DNA of 64,000 bases from Actinomycetes bacterium (GCA_023565505.1 JAIMBI010000010.1:29470-93469), one strand, 5' to 3'; positions 28,657-39,244 are shown, counted from the first letter of the stretch. Made by a program: numbers and translations. The notes: generated by a model not told the origin, from the letters alone.

Positions 28657-29838
28657 TTGGGCGAGACAGTGGTGGTAGGGTTCGCCCGGACCCCGTTCGG
28701 CTCGTTCGGGGGCGGGCTTCGGACCGTCCCGGCCACGGAACTGGGGGCCCGGGCCATCCGGGCCGCGGTCGAACGGGCGCGGGTGGACCCGGGGGCTGTG
28801 GACTATGTGTACATGGGCCAGGTAGTCCAGGCCGGGGCGGGCCAGATCCCGTCGCGCCAGGCGAGCATGGGGGCGGGTCTGCCGGAGACCGTCCCGTCCG
28901 ACACGATCAACAAGGTCTGTGCGTCGAGCCTCCGGGCGGTCAATCTGGCGGATCTGACCATCCGAGCCGGTGCGGCCCGGATCGTCGTCGCCGGCGGCAT
29001 GGAGAGCATGTCCGGCGCCCCCTATCTGGTCCAGGGGGCCCGCTGGGGTCTGCGCATGGGCGACGCCACCTTCGTCGATGCCGTGGTACACGACGGGCTG
29101 ACGTGCGCGTTTGGGCACTGCCACATGGGGGTGTACGGCAGCCAGGTCGCCCGGGAGTTCCACATCGAACGGCCGGAGCAGGACGAGTGGGCCCTCCGGA
29201 GCCACCAGCGGGCGATCGCGGCCATCGACGCGGGCCGTCTGGCGACGGAGATCGTGCCCGTGGAGGTGACCGACCCCAAGCAGGGGACGCGGGTGGTGGA
29301 CCGCGACGAGGGGCCCCGACGGGACACCTCCCTGGAGAAGCTCCGCGGCCTGAAGCCGGCGTTCGAACCCGACGGGACGGTCACCGCGGGCAACGCCCCC
29401 GGCCTCAGCGACGGGGCGGCCGCGCTCGTGTTGGCCGACCGGTCCGTGGCGGAACGGGAGGGCCTCCCCGTCCTGGCGCGGATTGTGAGTCAGGGGCAGG
29501 TGTCCCAGGCACCCCGCTATCTGCACACCGTGCCCGCCCTGGCGGGGCTCAAGGCCCTGGAGCAGGCGGGTCTGACGGTGGGCGACCTCGCCTGCGTGGA
29601 GATCAACGAGGCGTTTGCCGCGGTCGTGCTCACCAGCATCCGGGTCGGGGGATTCGATCCGGAGCGGGTCAACGTCAACGGCGGGGCCATCGCCTTGGGG
29701 CATCCCATCGGCGCCTCGGGGGCTCGGATTCTGATGACCCTCATCGCGGAGCTCAGGCGGCGCGGCGGGGGCTACGGCCTCGCCGCCATCTGCAGCGGCG
29801 GGGGGCAGGGGGAGGCCACGGTGGTCCGCGTCGACTGA
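28657..29838 (+). CDS. Acetyl-CoA acetyltransferase (thiolase)
   Basis: 393-residue thiolase condensing or cleaving acetyl-CoA/acetoacetyl-CoA. Active-site cysteine in INKVCASSLRAV (about residue 88), histidine in ALGHPIGASGARI, and second cysteine in AICSGGGQGEA. TTG 28657 follows GGGAGG by 8 nt. Placed after murA; may serve fatty acid, polyhydroxyalkanoate or isoprenoid metabolism. Confidence 0.93.
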   Translation: MGETVVVGFARTPFGSFGGGLRTVPATELGARAIRAAVERARVDPGAVDYVYMGQVVQAGAGQIPSRQASMGAGLPETVPSDTINKVCASSLRAVNLADLTIRAGAARIVVAGGMESMSGAPYLVQGARWGLRMGDATFVDAVVHDGLTCAFGHCHMGVYGSQVAREFHIERPEQDEWALRSHQRAIAAIDAGRLATEIVPVEVTDPKQGTRVVDRDEGPRRDTSLEKLRGLKPAFEPDGTVTAGNAPGLSDGAAALVLADRSVAEREGLPVLARIVSQGQVSQAPRYLHTVPALAGLKALEQAGLTVGDLACVEINEAFAAVVLTSIRVGGFDPERVNVNGGAIALGHPIGASGARILMTLIAELRRRGGGYGLAAICSGGGQGEATVVRVD

Positions 29839-29842
29839 CCGG

Positions 29843-30157
29843 CTACCGGTCGGACCGGTGGTGGCGCGGCCGGAGCGCCCCGCCGAGCAGGCGGGTCAGC
29901 CCCCAGATGCCCAGCGCCACCAGGAGCCAAGGCCAGAGACCCAGCCAGAACCCCAGCACGAAGCGGAGCAGGACCAGGGCCGCCGCGGTGCCGAGGACCG
30001 CCGCCCACACGGGATGCGCGCCGCGGATCCCGGTCGCGGCTAAAAGCGCCAAGAGGGCGGCGGTCAACACGAGTCCCCCCACCAGCAGATGCAGGAGCCA
30101 CGCGGCCAACGCCAATAGGACGACGGCTGCAAGGGCTCCGGCCATCACCCGTGCCAT
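29843..30157 (-). CDS. Small integral membrane protein
   Basis: 104 residues, largely hydrophobic with three to four membrane segments and a basic C-terminus (RPRHHRSDR). ATG 30157 has GGGGAGG 8 nt upstream. No family recognised. It is convergent with the thiolase gene and lies downstream of the deacetylase gene on the same strand. Confidence 0.6.
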   Translation of the reverse strand: MARVMAGALAAVVLLALAAWLLHLLVGGLVLTAALLALLAATGIRGAHPVWAAVLGTAAALVLLRFVLGFWLGLWPWLLVALGIWGLTRLLGGALRPRHHRSDR

Positions 30158-30207
30158 GGCTCCGCCTCCCCGGAAGTCCGCCCCGCTTTGTCCGCGGGCG
30201 CCGGACG

Positions 30208-30960
30208 CTAGCGTTCTCCTCCGAATATAGCCGACCCGTGCGGCGGCGGCGAGCTCGGGGCGGGCGCGGGCGTCGCGAACTCCACCAGCTGGCTCACGGT
30301 GACCAGGCGGTAGCCCCGTGCCGCGAACCAGGGCAGGAGACGCCGGACCGCCTCGACCGTCTCCTGACGGTTGCCGCCTCCGTCGTGGAAGAGCACGATG
30401 CTGCCCGGACGGACGGCCCGTTCGACCCGCCGGACGATGGCGGCGACCGCGGGCCGGGTCCAGTCCAGCGTATCCACGTCCCACAGCACCAGGTCGAGCC
30501 CGTTCCGGGCCAGCAGCGGGGCGAGGCCGCGCGCGACGGCGCCGTAGGGCGGACGGAACAGCGTCACGGGGAGCCCGGGCACCAGGCGCTGCAGCAGGTC
30601 CCGCTCCGCCAGGGCCTGGGCCACGGCCTGGCGGGCGCCGAGTTGCCGCACGTCGCGGTGCGAGAGCCCGTGCAGTCCCAGCTCCATGCCCGCATGAGCC
30701 AGGCGGCGCACCACGTCGGGGTACCGGGCGGCTTCGCCGCCCACGACGAAGAACGTCGCGCGGGCGTGGGACTGGAGCAGGAGATCGAGGATGCGGCCGG
30801 TGTAGGGTACCGACGGGCCGTCGTCGAAGGTCAGGGCGACCACCGGCACTGTCGTCGGGACACGGCTGATGGCCGCCGCGGCGGGCGGTCGGAAGGCGGC
30901 CGCCGCGAGGCACGCCAGGAGGAGCAGCAGCGGAACGAGGCGGGCGGTGGGAAGGTTCAT
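30208..30960 (-). CDS. Secreted polysaccharide deacetylase (NodB domain)
   Basis: 250-residue protein with an N-terminal signal peptide (NLPTARLVPLLLLLACLAAAAF) and a complete NodB domain: TFDDGP, GLHGLSHRD (metal histidines), RPPYG, WDVDTLDW and ILFHDGGGNR. It would deacetylate peptidoglycan or another cell-surface polymer outside the membrane. ATG 30960 is chosen to give the signal peptide; the ribosome site is weak. Divergent from moaC. Confidence 0.88.
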   Translation of the reverse strand: MNLPTARLVPLLLLLACLAAAAFRPPAAAAISRVPTTVPVVALTFDDGPSVPYTGRILDLLLQSHARATFFVVGGEAARYPDVVRRLAHAGMELGLHGLSHRDVRQLGARQAVAQALAERDLLQRLVPGLPVTLFRPPYGAVARGLAPLLARNGLDLVLWDVDTLDWTRPAVAAIVRRVERAVRPGSIVLFHDGGGNRQETVEAVRRLLPWFAARGYRLVTVSQLVEFATPAPAPSSPPPHGSAIFGGER

Positions 30961-31020
30961 GAGGCGTGATATGCGGCCCGCGGTCGGATATGCACGCGGA
31001 GCGACGGGGGGAGGATGGTC

Positions 31021-31497
31021 GTGGCGGAGGAGTTGACGCACCTGACCGGTGACGGACGGGTGCACATGGTCGACGTCGGCGACAAGCCGGCCACCGTGCG
31101 GTGGGCCCGGGCCGAAGGCCTCGTCTACGCCCGGCCGGAAGCCTTGGAGGCGGTCCGCGCGGGCACGGCGGCCAAGGGCGACGTGCCGGCGGTCACCCGG
31201 GTCGCGGCGATCATGGCGGCGAAGCGCACCGCGGAGATCGTCCCGCTATGCCACCCGATCTCCCTCAGCGGGATCGAGGTGACCGTGGAGGTGCGCGCGG
31301 ACCACATCCGGGTGGAGGTGCTGGCCCGGGCGGTGGGCCCCACGGGGGTCGAGATGGAGGCTTTGACCGCGGTCTCCGCCGCGTGCCTGACGGTGTACGA
31401 CATGTTGAAAGGCTTGGACCGGGCGATGACCATCGGGCCCATCCGCCTGCTGGAAAAGGCGGGAGGGCGGTCCGGACACTTCCGGCGGGAGGCGTGA
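31021..31497 (+). CDS. moaC: Cyclic pyranopterin monophosphate synthase
   Basis: 158-residue molybdenum-cofactor enzyme forming cPMP with MoaA. HMVDVGDK, VPLCHPISLSG and GVEMEALTAVSAACLTVYDM carry the conserved histidine, glutamate and lysine region. GTG 31021 is preceded by GGGGGAGG at 7 nt; ATG 31015 is too close to it. Followed by the MoaB/MogA gene. Implies at least one molybdoenzyme in the organism. Confidence 0.94.
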   Translation: MAEELTHLTGDGRVHMVDVGDKPATVRWARAEGLVYARPEALEAVRAGTAAKGDVPAVTRVAAIMAAKRTAEIVPLCHPISLSGIEVTVEVRADHIRVEVLARAVGPTGVEMEALTAVSAACLTVYDMLKGLDRAMTIGPIRLLEKAGGRSGHFRREA

Positions 31498-31502
31498 CGG
31501 CG

Positions 31503-31985
31503 ATGGAGCGAACGGCAGGCGTGCTCACGGCGAGTGACGCCGGAGCGCGGGGGGAGCGGGCGGACACGTCGGGGGACTGGCTCGCCCAGCGCCTGGCGAC
31601 CGCCTACACGGTGGTCGCCCGGGCCGTGGTGCCGGACGCGGTCGACGCCATCGAGGCGGTGTTGCGGGAGTGGGTCGATCGGGGTATCCGGCTCATCGTC
31701 ATCACGGGCGGCACGGGCCTCGGGCCCCGCGACGTGACCCCGGAGGCCGTGCGCCGGGTGATCACCCGGGAGGTGCCGGGGCTGGCGGAGGCCATGCGGG
31801 CGAAGACCTGGGACCGCACCCCCCAGGCGATGTTGTCCCGCCAGGTGGCGGGGGCGGTCGGCGCCACGCTGATCCTGGCTTTGCCCGGGTCCCCGCGCGC
31901 CGTGCAGGAGTGCCTCGAGGTGGTGTGGCCGGTGCTGCCGCACGCGCTGGACCTGTTGGCCGGCCACACGCGGCACGGGCCGTGA
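31503..31985 (+). CDS. moaB: Molybdenum cofactor biosynthesis protein MoaB/MogA
   Basis: 160-residue molybdopterin-binding protein that adenylylates molybdopterin. [38 protein letters not shown] and [12 protein letters not shown] are the conserved nucleotide and pterin segments. ATG 31503 is used; a GTG at 31494 overlaps the moaC stop but is too close to the ribosome site. MogA versus MoaB naming is not separable by eye. Confidence 0.88.
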   Translation: MERTAGVLTASDAGARGERADTSGDWLAQRLATAYTVVARAVVPDAVDAIEAVLREWVDRGIRLIVITGGTGLGPRDVTPEAVRRVITREVPGLAEAMRAKTWDRTPQAMLSRQVAGAVGATLILALPGSPRAVQECLEVVWPVLPHALDLLAGHTRHGP

Positions 31986-32029
31986 GCGGTCCGCGACGCC
32001 AGGACGGGGGGCGACGGCATCTGGATCGT

Positions 32030-32058
32030 TTGACCGGCTGCGGGAGACTCGCTATATT
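32030..32058 (+). promoter_or_regulatory. groESL promoter
   Basis: TTGACC (32030-32035) and TATATT (32053-32058) with an ideal 17-nt spacer, directly upstream of the CIRCE element. Confidence 0.8.
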
Positions 32059-32071
32059 TACCCATGGGTGG

Positions 32072-32098
32072 TTAGCACTCGACCGCTCCGAGTGCTAA
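32072..32098 (+). promoter_or_regulatory. CIRCE element (HrcA operator)
   Basis: A perfect canonical CIRCE: TTAGCACTC, nine spacer bases, GAGTGCTAA. It sits just after the predicted transcription start, as in Bacillota groESL operons, so heat control by an HrcA repressor (not in this window) is expected. Confidence 0.97.
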
Positions 32099-32130
32099 CA
32101 GAGCGACTTTCGCGCAGGGAGGGATGCCGC

Positions 32131-32433
32131 ATGGACATTCGTCCGCTCGGGGACCGGGTGGTGGTCGAGATCATCGAGGAGGAGAAGACCGCCTCGGGGA
32201 TCGTGCTCCCGGACGTCGCGAAGGACAAGCCGCAACGCGGGACGGTGGTCGCGGTGGGACCGGGCCGCTGGCTGGCCAACGGGCAGCGGGTGCCGGTGGA
32301 GGTGGCCCAAGGCGACGTCGTCCTCTTCGCCCAAGGGGCGGGCACGAAGGTCAAGATCGGGGACCGCACGCTCTTGGTCCTGTCCGAGAGCGATGTGATG
32401 GCGGTCCTGCAGTCGGCGGCGGTGCCCGTCTAA
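32131..32433 (+). CDS. groES: Co-chaperonin GroES
   Basis: 100-residue GroES forming the heptameric cap of Gro[20 protein letters not shown], the mobile loop [18 protein letters not shown] and the [14 protein letters not shown] barrel segments are standard. ATG 32131 is preceded by GGGAGG. First gene of the CIRCE-controlled operon. Confidence 0.97.
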   Translation: MDIRPLGDRVVVEIIEEEKTASGIVLPDVAKDKPQRGTVVAVGPGRWLANGQRVPVEVAQGDVVLFAQGAGTKVKIGDRTLLVLSESDVMAVLQSAAVPV

Positions 32434-32481
32434 GCGGATCGGTCCGAAGGACCAGCCACGGAGGCTGACGCACACCCATAA

Positions 32482-34122
<1,641 letters not shown>

Positions 34123-34139
34123 GGACGCGGCGGTCCGGC

Positions 34140-34174
34140 GGCCGGCTCCCGTACGGGGGCCGGCCCGCTGTTTT
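34140..34174 (+). terminator. Rho-independent terminator after groEL
   Basis: GCCGGCTCCC and GGGGGCCGGC arms (one G-U pair, extendable by one pair) with a GTAC loop, followed by CCGCTGTTTT. Confidence 0.75.
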
Positions 34175-34354
34175 GCGGCCCGGGCCGCCGTCCCCGGCGT
34201 CCCCGCCCGCGCCGCCGCGGCCGCCGCCGGTCGGCGAAAGGCGCCAATGGGCGGAATGCGTAGCCGCAATATCGGAATAAACCTCCAACGGGCCGGGCAC
34301 GCTGTGCGTGAGCCAAAGAGGGCAGAGGGGAGGGGGCTCCTTCGGGGAGCAGCC

Positions 34355-34861
34355 ATGAACGTGACATTGAACCAGATCGCCCGGATTGCTCCCGAGGTGG
34401 CCGGCCGGGTGCGGGAGGCCATCCGCGACGGCCGGATCAAGGCGGAGCGGCAGCAGGGGGTCGCCGGGCGGCCCTACGTGATCGAGACCGAAGCCCTGGT
34501 CAAGTTGGATCGGACCTGGGAACCGGTGGTCCGCCGCCTTGAGGCGGGCGACGTTCCCGCCGGGCCGATGCCGTCCCGGTCGCGGCGGGGACGCGCCGGC
34601 GCCGACGGGAGCGACGGTTCGTGGTCCGGCGACGCCGGGCACCTCGACCGGCTCATCACCCTGATGGAGGCGCAGGCGGCGATGCTGCGGACCCTCATGG
34701 ACCAGGTGACGCGGGACCGGGAACGCAAGGAGGATCGCCTGGATCGGATGCAGGAGGAGTTGACCCAGCTCTCGTACAAGCTCGGCCAGGCGCACCAGGA
34801 GATCGCCCGGTTGGAGCGACACGTGGCCGAGCGGCGGCTGCCGCGGGCCGAGGAGGCCTGA
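34355..34861 (+). CDS. Putative DNA-binding protein with HTH and coiled coil
   Basis: 168-residue protein. The N-terminus (LNQIARIAPEVAGRVREAIRDGRIKAERQQGVAGRPYVIETEALVKL) looks like a MerR/excisionase-like winged helix; a Ser/Arg/Gly-rich linker follows, then a C-terminal coiled coil of about 65 residues (HLDRLITLMEAQAAMLRTL onward). Function unknown. ATG 34355 follows GGGGAG by about 6 nt, and a small GCTCC/GGAGC hairpin (34336-34350) overlaps that ribosome site. Followed after 2 nt by the 57-residue protein gene. Confidence 0.6.
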   Translation: MNVTLNQIARIAPEVAGRVREAIRDGRIKAERQQGVAGRPYVIETEALVKLDRTWEPVVRRLEAGDVPAGPMPSRSRRGRAGADGSDGSWSGDAGHLDRLITLMEAQAAMLRTLMDQVTRDRERKEDRLDRMQEELTQLSYKLGQAHQEIARLERHVAERRLPRAEEA

Positions 34862-34863
34862 GC

Positions 34864-35037
34864 GTGGCCCAGCAACGGATCGTCTGTCTGGCCTCGGCCT
34901 GCCGGCACAACGCGCGGGGCGAGGTCTGCCGGCTCGGCGCCATCGTGGTCCGGCCCGCCCGCGCGCCCGTGCCGGGGGCGCCGCCGGCGGAGGCGGGCCA
35001 CGTGGCGGCGTTTTGCGGCAACTACGAACCCCGCTGA
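34864..35037 (+). CDS. Small cysteine-rich protein, DUF1540-like
   Basis: 57 residues with the spacing Cys-x4-Cys-x2-Asn-x4-Cys-x4-Ile ... FCGNY, resembling the DUF1540 metal-binding-like fold. GTG 34864 starts 2 nt after the preceding stop. Function unknown; a four-cysteine metal site is inferred. Family similarity is from memory. Confidence 0.55.
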   Translation: MAQQRIVCLASACRHNARGEVCRLGAIVVRPARAPVPGAPPAEAGHVAAFCGNYEPR

Positions 35038-35058
35038 GCGTCGTTGTGGGTGCCGTCG

Positions 35059-35075
35059 CGCCGGGTTACCCGGCG
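35059..35075 (+). promoter_or_regulatory. 17-bp perfect palindrome, candidate operator
   Basis: CGCCGGGTTACCCGGCG is an 8-1-8 perfect inverted repeat overlapping the -35 (TTACCC, 35066-35071) of the promoter for the MerR/GlnR-like gene. Likely autoregulatory site. Confidence 0.5.
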
Positions 35076-35095
35076 GGGGCAAACTCCTGTACAAT
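35066..35095 (+). promoter_or_regulatory. Candidate promoter of the MerR-family gene
   Basis: TTACCC (35066-35071) and TACAAT (35090-35095) with an 18-nt spacer. Downstream, CGTCGCA-ATCG-TGCGACG (35119-35136) forms a perfect 7-bp hairpin in the leader. Confidence 0.5.
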
Positions 35096-35205
35096 ATGGC
35101 CAGGAAACCGCATCGGTGCGTCGCAATCGTGCGACGAAGGGCGCGCCGCCGCTCGGCCGGCGCCGGCCCGGCGGGGGCGCGGGAGCCACTGGTGGAGGGA
35201 TTGAG

Positions 35206-35589
35206 GTGCGTCGCGGATCCGGCGGACTGCTGTCCATGGGCGAGGTCAAGCGCCTGACGGGCCTGACCGAGCGTCGCATCCGGTATTACGAAAGCCAGGG
35301 ATTGCTCGAACCCCTCCGGTCGCCGGGGCATCAGCGTCAGTATACGGCCGAGGACGTGGAGCGGCTCAAGGAGATCAAGCGGCTCCTCGACGGCGGCGTA
35401 CACCTGAAGGCGGTCAAGGAACGGCTGGCGACGACACGACGGGAGGGGTTCGACGAGGACGCCGGCGACGCGTTGGCCTACTTCCGGGCCCGGCAGTGGG
35501 TGCGGCAGGGCGATCGTGCCATCCGGTCCGGGCCGCTGGCGGCGCGGCCCGACGTCGAGCCTCCCTTCGAACGAGACGGGGAGGAGTAG
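35206..35589 (+). CDS. MerR-family regulator, GlnR/TnrA-like
   Basis: 127-residue regulator: LLSMGEVKRLTGLTERRIRYYESQGLL is the HTH, and SPGHQRQYTAEDVERLKEIKRLLDGGVHLKAVKERL matches the GlnR/TnrA wing and helix pattern. A short charged tail follows. Bacillus GlnR represses glutamine synthetase; glnA here is 28 kb away, so nitrogen control is only a hypothesis. GTG 35206 follows GGAGGGA. Followed after 9 nt by hpt. Confidence 0.72.
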   Translation: MRRGSGGLLSMGEVKRLTGLTERRIRYYESQGLLEPLRSPGHQRQYTAEDVERLKEIKRLLDGGVHLKAVKERLATTRREGFDEDAGDALAYFRARQWVRQGDRAIRSGPLAARPDVEPPFERDGEE

Positions 35590-35598
35590 GCGCGCCGC

Positions 35599-36147
35599 AT
35601 GCAGGGGGAAGAGAGTCGCGAGCGGACCGAGGTGCTCATCACGGCCGATCAGATCCGGGCCAAGGTCGCTCAACTGGGCCGGCGCATCACGTTGGACTAC
35701 CAGCACCGGCCGCTGACGCTGGTCGCCATCCTGAAGGGCGCCACGGTGTTCGTCGCCGACCTCATGCGGCACATCGACCTGCCGCTGGAGCTTGACTTCA
35801 TGGCTCTCTCCTCCTACGGCCCGTCGACCCGGTCGTCGGGCATCGTGCGCATCATCAAAGACTTGGATCGTTCGGTGGAGGGACGCCACGTCCTCATCGT
35901 GGAAGACATCGTCGACACCGGCCTGACGCTCAACTACCTGTTCGGTCACCTCAAGGCGCGGGGGCCCGCGAGCGTCCGTATCTGCACGCTCCTGGACAAG
36001 CCCCAGCGACGCCAGGTGGCGGTGCCGCTCCACTACAAAGGCTTCGAGATCCCCGACGACTTCGTGGTGGGCTACGGGCTCGACTACGACGAACGTTACC
36101 GCAACCTGCCGGACGTCTGCCGCCTCGTGCGGATGGCCGAAGCATGA
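35599..36147 (+). CDS. hpt: Hypoxanthine phosphoribosyltransferase
   Basis: 182-residue purine-salvage enzyme. [27 protein letters not shown] and the PRPP motif [14 protein letters not shown] are intact; [14 protein letters not shown] is the C-terminal nucleotide loop. ATG 35599 has GAGGAG 13 nt upstream. ATGA overlap with guaA links salvage and de novo guanine synthesis. Confidence 0.95.
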   Translation: MQGEESRERTEVLITADQIRAKVAQLGRRITLDYQHRPLTLVAILKGATVFVADLMRHIDLPLELDFMALSSYGPSTRSSGIVRIIKDLDRSVEGRHVLIVEDIVDTGLTLNYLFGHLKARGPASVRICTLLDKPQRRQVAVPLHYKGFEIPDDFVVGYGLDYDERYRNLPDVCRLVRMAEA

Positions 36148-37667
36148 GCGGGGGACCGGTCGTCGTCCTTGACTTCGGCGCGCAGTACAACCAGCTCATC
36201 GCGCGCCGGATCCGCGAGGCGGAGGTCTTCTGCGAGGTCGTCCCGGCCGAGACGCCGGCGTCCGACGTGCTGGCCCGCCACCCGTCCGCGTTGGTGCTGT
36301 CCGGGGGGCCGGCGAGCGTGTACGAGCCGGGGGCGCCGACGGTGGACCCCGTGCTCCTGACGGCCGGGATCCCGGTCCTGGGCATCTGCTACGGGATGCA
36401 GCTCATGGCGCGGGTGCTGGGCGGGGAGGTTCGGGCGGCGCCGCGGCGGGAGTACGGCCGCGCGACGCTCAGCGTGAAGGATCCGTTGCCGTTGTTCGCC
36501 GGGGTACCGGCGGAGACCGAGGTGTGGATGTCCCACGGCGACGTGGTGACGGGGCTGCCCCCCGGGTTCCGGGTGCTCGCGGAGAGCCCGGCGGCGCCGA
36601 TCGCCGCGATGGCGGACCCGCTCAGGCGGCTTTACGGCGTGCAGTTCCATCCGGAGGTCCGCCACACGCCGCACGGCTTCACCGTCCTCAAGAATTTCCT
36701 CTTCCGGATCGCCGGGCTGGCGCCGGACTGGCGTCCGGCCGACTTCGTGGAGGAGGCGGTGGCGGCCATCGCGCGGCAGGTCGGCGACCGCCATGCGCTC
36801 GTGGCCCTGTCCGGGGGCGTCGACTCGGCCGTGGCGGCCGCGCTGGCCGAACGGGCCCTGGGACCGCGGCTCCATGCGATCCTCGTGGACCACGGACTCC
36901 TGCGGGAGGGGGAGGTCGAGGAGGTCCGGCGCGCCTTCCCGCATCTCGACCTCGAGGTGGTCGACGCCCGCGCGGCATTTTTGGCGGCGCTTGAGGGTGT
37001 TGCGGACCCCGAGGCCAAGCGCAAGATCATCGGGCGCGAGTTCATCCGGGCGTTTGAACGGGCGGCCCGGCGCCGGGACGACGTGGAGGTCCTGGTGCAG
37101 GGCACGGTCTATCCCGACGTGATCGAGTCCGGCGGAGGACGCGCCGCGACCATCAAGTCGCATCACAACGTTGGAGGGCTGCCCGAGGACCTCGCGTTCG
37201 AACTCGTCGAGCCCCTCCGCTGGCTCTTCAAGGACGAGGTGCGGCGCGTCGGCGAGATCCTGGGACTCCCTCCCGCGCTGGTGTGGCGTCATCCGTTCCC
37301 GGGACCGGGCCTCGCGGTGCGGGTCCTCGGGCCGGTGACGGAGGAGAAGCTGGCACAGGTACGGGCGGCCGACCGCATCCTCAGGCAGGAGATCACCGCC
37401 GCCGGGTTGGACCGGGCGCTGTGGCAGGTCTTCGCCGTACTGTTGGACGTGCGCTCGGTCGGGGTGATGGGCGACCGGCGCACCTACGGGCGGCCTGTGG
37501 TCATCCGGGCCGTGGAGAGCGACGACGGCATGACGGCGGACTGGGCACGGCTCGACCCCGAGCTGCTCGACCGCATCGCGCGGCGCATCGTGGGCGAGGT
37601 GCCCGGAATCAACCGCGTGGTCTACGACATCACCTCCAAGCCGCCCGGCACCATCGAGTGGGAATAG
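36144..37667 (+). CDS. guaA: GMP synthase (glutamine-hydrolysing)
   Basis: 507 residues. The class I amidotransferase half has GICYGMQL (nucleophile Cys) and QFHPEVRHT; the ATP pyrophosphatase half has [16 protein letters not shown]; the dimerisation domain ends in the conserved PPGTIEWE. Converts XMP to GMP after guaB. Confidence 0.97.
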   Translation: MSGGPVVVLDFGAQYNQLIARRIREAEVFCEVVPAETPASDVLARHPSALVLSGGPASVYEPGAPTVDPVLLTAGIPVLGICYGMQLMARVLGGEVRAAPRREYGRATLSVKDPLPLFAGVPAETEVWMSHGDVVTGLPPGFRVLAESPAAPIAAMADPLRRLYGVQFHPEVRHTPHGFTVLKNFLFRIAGLAPDWRPADFVEEAVAAIARQVGDRHALVALSGGVDSAVAAALAERALGPRLHAILVDHGLLREGEVEEVRRAFPHLDLEVVDARAAFLAALEGVADPEAKRKIIGREFIRAFERAARRRDDVEVLVQGTVYPDVIESGGGRAATIKSHHNVGGLPEDLAFELVEPLRWLFKDEVRRVGEILGLPPALVWRHPFPGPGLAVRVLGPVTEEKLAQVRAADRILRQEITAAGLDRALWQVFAVLLDVRSVGVMGDRRTYGRPVVIRAVESDDGMTADWARLDPELLDRIARRIVGEVPGINRVVYDITSKPPGTIEWE

Positions 37668-37670
37668 AAG

Positions 37671-37710
37671 CGAACATTAACCCCTTGTCGTTCGACCGAC
37701 GTTCGCGAAC
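37671..37710 (+). promoter_or_regulatory. PurBox-like pair upstream of the purine operon
   Basis: CGAACATTAA at 37671 and inverted TTCG at 37691 leave 16 nt between the central CGAA/TTCG, the spacing described for Bacillus PurR operators. A further GTTCGCGAAC palindrome lies at 37701-37710. A PurR repressor acting with PRPP is inferred; none is encoded in the window. Confidence 0.55.
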
Positions 37711-37822
37711 GGGTTGAATTCCGTTCCCCGGTCTGGCACGCTTAACATGTCATCCCGCTCTGCACGGTCCATACGCCCGGGCGGCGCCGCGGGATCCCCG
37801 CCGGGACGAGCCGCCACGGTCG

Positions 37823-37856
37823 GTTCGTCTGGACGTCACGCGAACATTCCGCGAAC
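37823..37856 (+). promoter_or_regulatory. Second PurBox-like cluster
   Basis: GTTCG (37823), CGAACATT (37841) and CGAACAA (37852) recur 40-75 nt before purB. Together with the upstream set this gives at least six CGAAC/GTTCG copies in about 190 nt. Confidence 0.45.
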
Positions 37857-37858
37857 AA

Positions 37859-37882
37859 GCCGGGGAACCCGGGCTCCCCGGC
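37859..37882 (+). promoter_or_regulatory. Leader hairpin just before the purB ribosome site
   Basis: GCCGGGGA (37859-37866) and TCCCCGGC (37875-37882) form a perfect 8-bp stem with an 8-nt loop, ending next to GGGAGGAGG. It could affect purB translation or act as an attenuator; no T-run follows. Confidence 0.4.
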
Positions 37883-37897
37883 GGGAGGAGGCGTCAG

Positions 37898-39244
37898 GTG
37901 ATCAGGCGGTACACCCGCGAGGTCATGGGCCGGCTCTGGACCGACGAGGAGCGGTACCGGCGCTGGCTCGAGGTCGAACTCTTGGCCGTCGAGGCCTGGG
38001 AGCGCGAGGGGCGTTTCCCGCCGGGCACGGCGTCTCGGCTCAGGGAGCGGGCCCGGGTGGACGTGGCCCGGATCGCGGCGCTCGAAGCCGAGTTCCGGCA
38101 CGACGTCATCGCCTTCGTGACCGCCGTGGCCGAGACGGTGGACCCCGACGACGCGCGGGCCCTGCACTTCGGCCTCACGTCGACCGACGTGGTGGACACG
38201 GCCCTGTCCTGGACGCTCGTCGACGCCTTGGATCTCATCGCGCAGGACCTCGCTGAGCTGAGGGCTGTGCTCCGGGACTTGGCCCTCCGCCACCGCCACA
38301 CGCCGGTGATGGGACGCACGCACGGCATGCACGCCGAGCCCACCAGTTTCGGACTCAAGATGGCGCTCTTCTGGCTCGAGTTCGGCCGGCACGAGGAGCG
38401 GCTCAGGGCGGCGCGGCAGCGTATCGCGGTGGGGAAGCTGTCGGGGGCGGTCGGCCATTACGCCAACCTGCCGCCGGCCATCGAGGCCTACGTGACGCGC
38501 CGGCTCGGGCTCGAGCCGGCTCCGCTCTCCACCCAGGTCCTGCAGCGGGACCGGCACGCCGAGGTGGTGCTGACGCTCGCGCTCATCGGCTCCACCGTGG
38601 ACAAGGTGGCCACCGAGATCCGGCATCTGCAGCGCACCGAGGTCGGCGAGGTGGAGGAGCCGTTCGCGGCGGGGCAGCGGGGTTCGTCCGCCATGCCGCA
38701 CAAACGCAACCCGGTGGCCTCCGAGCAACTCTCCGGCCTGGCGCGGGTCCTCCGCGGCATGGCCGTGCCGGCGCTCGAGGACATGGTGCTGTGGCACGAG
38801 CGGGACATCTCCCATTCCTCGGTGGAACGCATCATGCTCCCGGACGCCACCATCCTGGTCGACTACATGTTGGCCGGGCTGACCCGGATCCTGAAGGGCC
38901 TGGTCGTGCGGCCGGACCGCATGCGGGCCAACATCGACCGGGCCGGCGGCATCGCCTTCTCTCAGAACGTGCTGCTCGCCTTGGTCGACCGCGGCCTCAG
39001 CCGGGACGCCGCCTACCGGTTGGTCCAGGCCGCGGCCATGGAGACCCTCGCCGACCCGAGCCGGTCGTTCCGGGAGCGGTTGTGGGAAAACGAGACGGTC
39101 CGGGGACTCCTCGATCCCGACGCCTTTGAGCGCCTGTTTGCCTGGGAACCTTATCTGCGCTACGTCGACACCATCTACGAGCGGATTGGACTCGGCGGCG
39201 ACCCCGCCGCGTCGCGGGGGGCCTCGCCCCACGGCAAGGAGTGA
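37898..39244 (+). CDS. purB: Adenylosuccinate lyase
   Basis: 448-residue fumarase/aspartase-superfamily enzyme acting in IMP synthesis (SAICAR to AICAR) and AMP synthesis. LTSTDVVDT, GRTHGMHAEPTSFG (catalytic His) and the signature GSSAMPHKRNPV are intact. GTG 37898 follows GGGAGGAGG. First gene of the purine operon; a GTGA overlap with purC follows. Confidence 0.96.
   Translation: MIRRYTREVMGRLWTDEERYRRWLEVELLAVEAWEREGRFPPGTASRLRERARVDVARIAALEAEFRHDVIAFVTAVAETVDPDDARALHFGLTSTDVVDTALSWTLVDALDLIAQDLAELRAVLRDLALRHRHTPVMGRTHGMHAEPTSFGLKMALFWLEFGRHEERLRAARQRIAVGKLSGAVGHYANLPPAIEAYVTRRLGLEPAPLSTQVLQRDRHAEVVLTLALIGSTVDKVATEIRHLQRTEVGEVEEPFAAGQRGSSAMPHKRNPVASEQLSGLARVLRGMAVPALEDMVLWHERDISHSSVERIMLPDATILVDYMLAGLTRILKGLVVRPDRMRANIDRAGGIAFSQNVLLALVDRGLSRDAAYRLVQAAAMETLADPSRSFRERLWENETVRGLLDPDAFERLFAWEPYLRYVDTIYERIGLGGDPAASRGASPHGKE

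Noticed and set aside
37668..37897. Purine riboswitch upstream of purB
   Set aside because: No guanine-aptamer core could be recognised; CGAAC repeats explain the region better.
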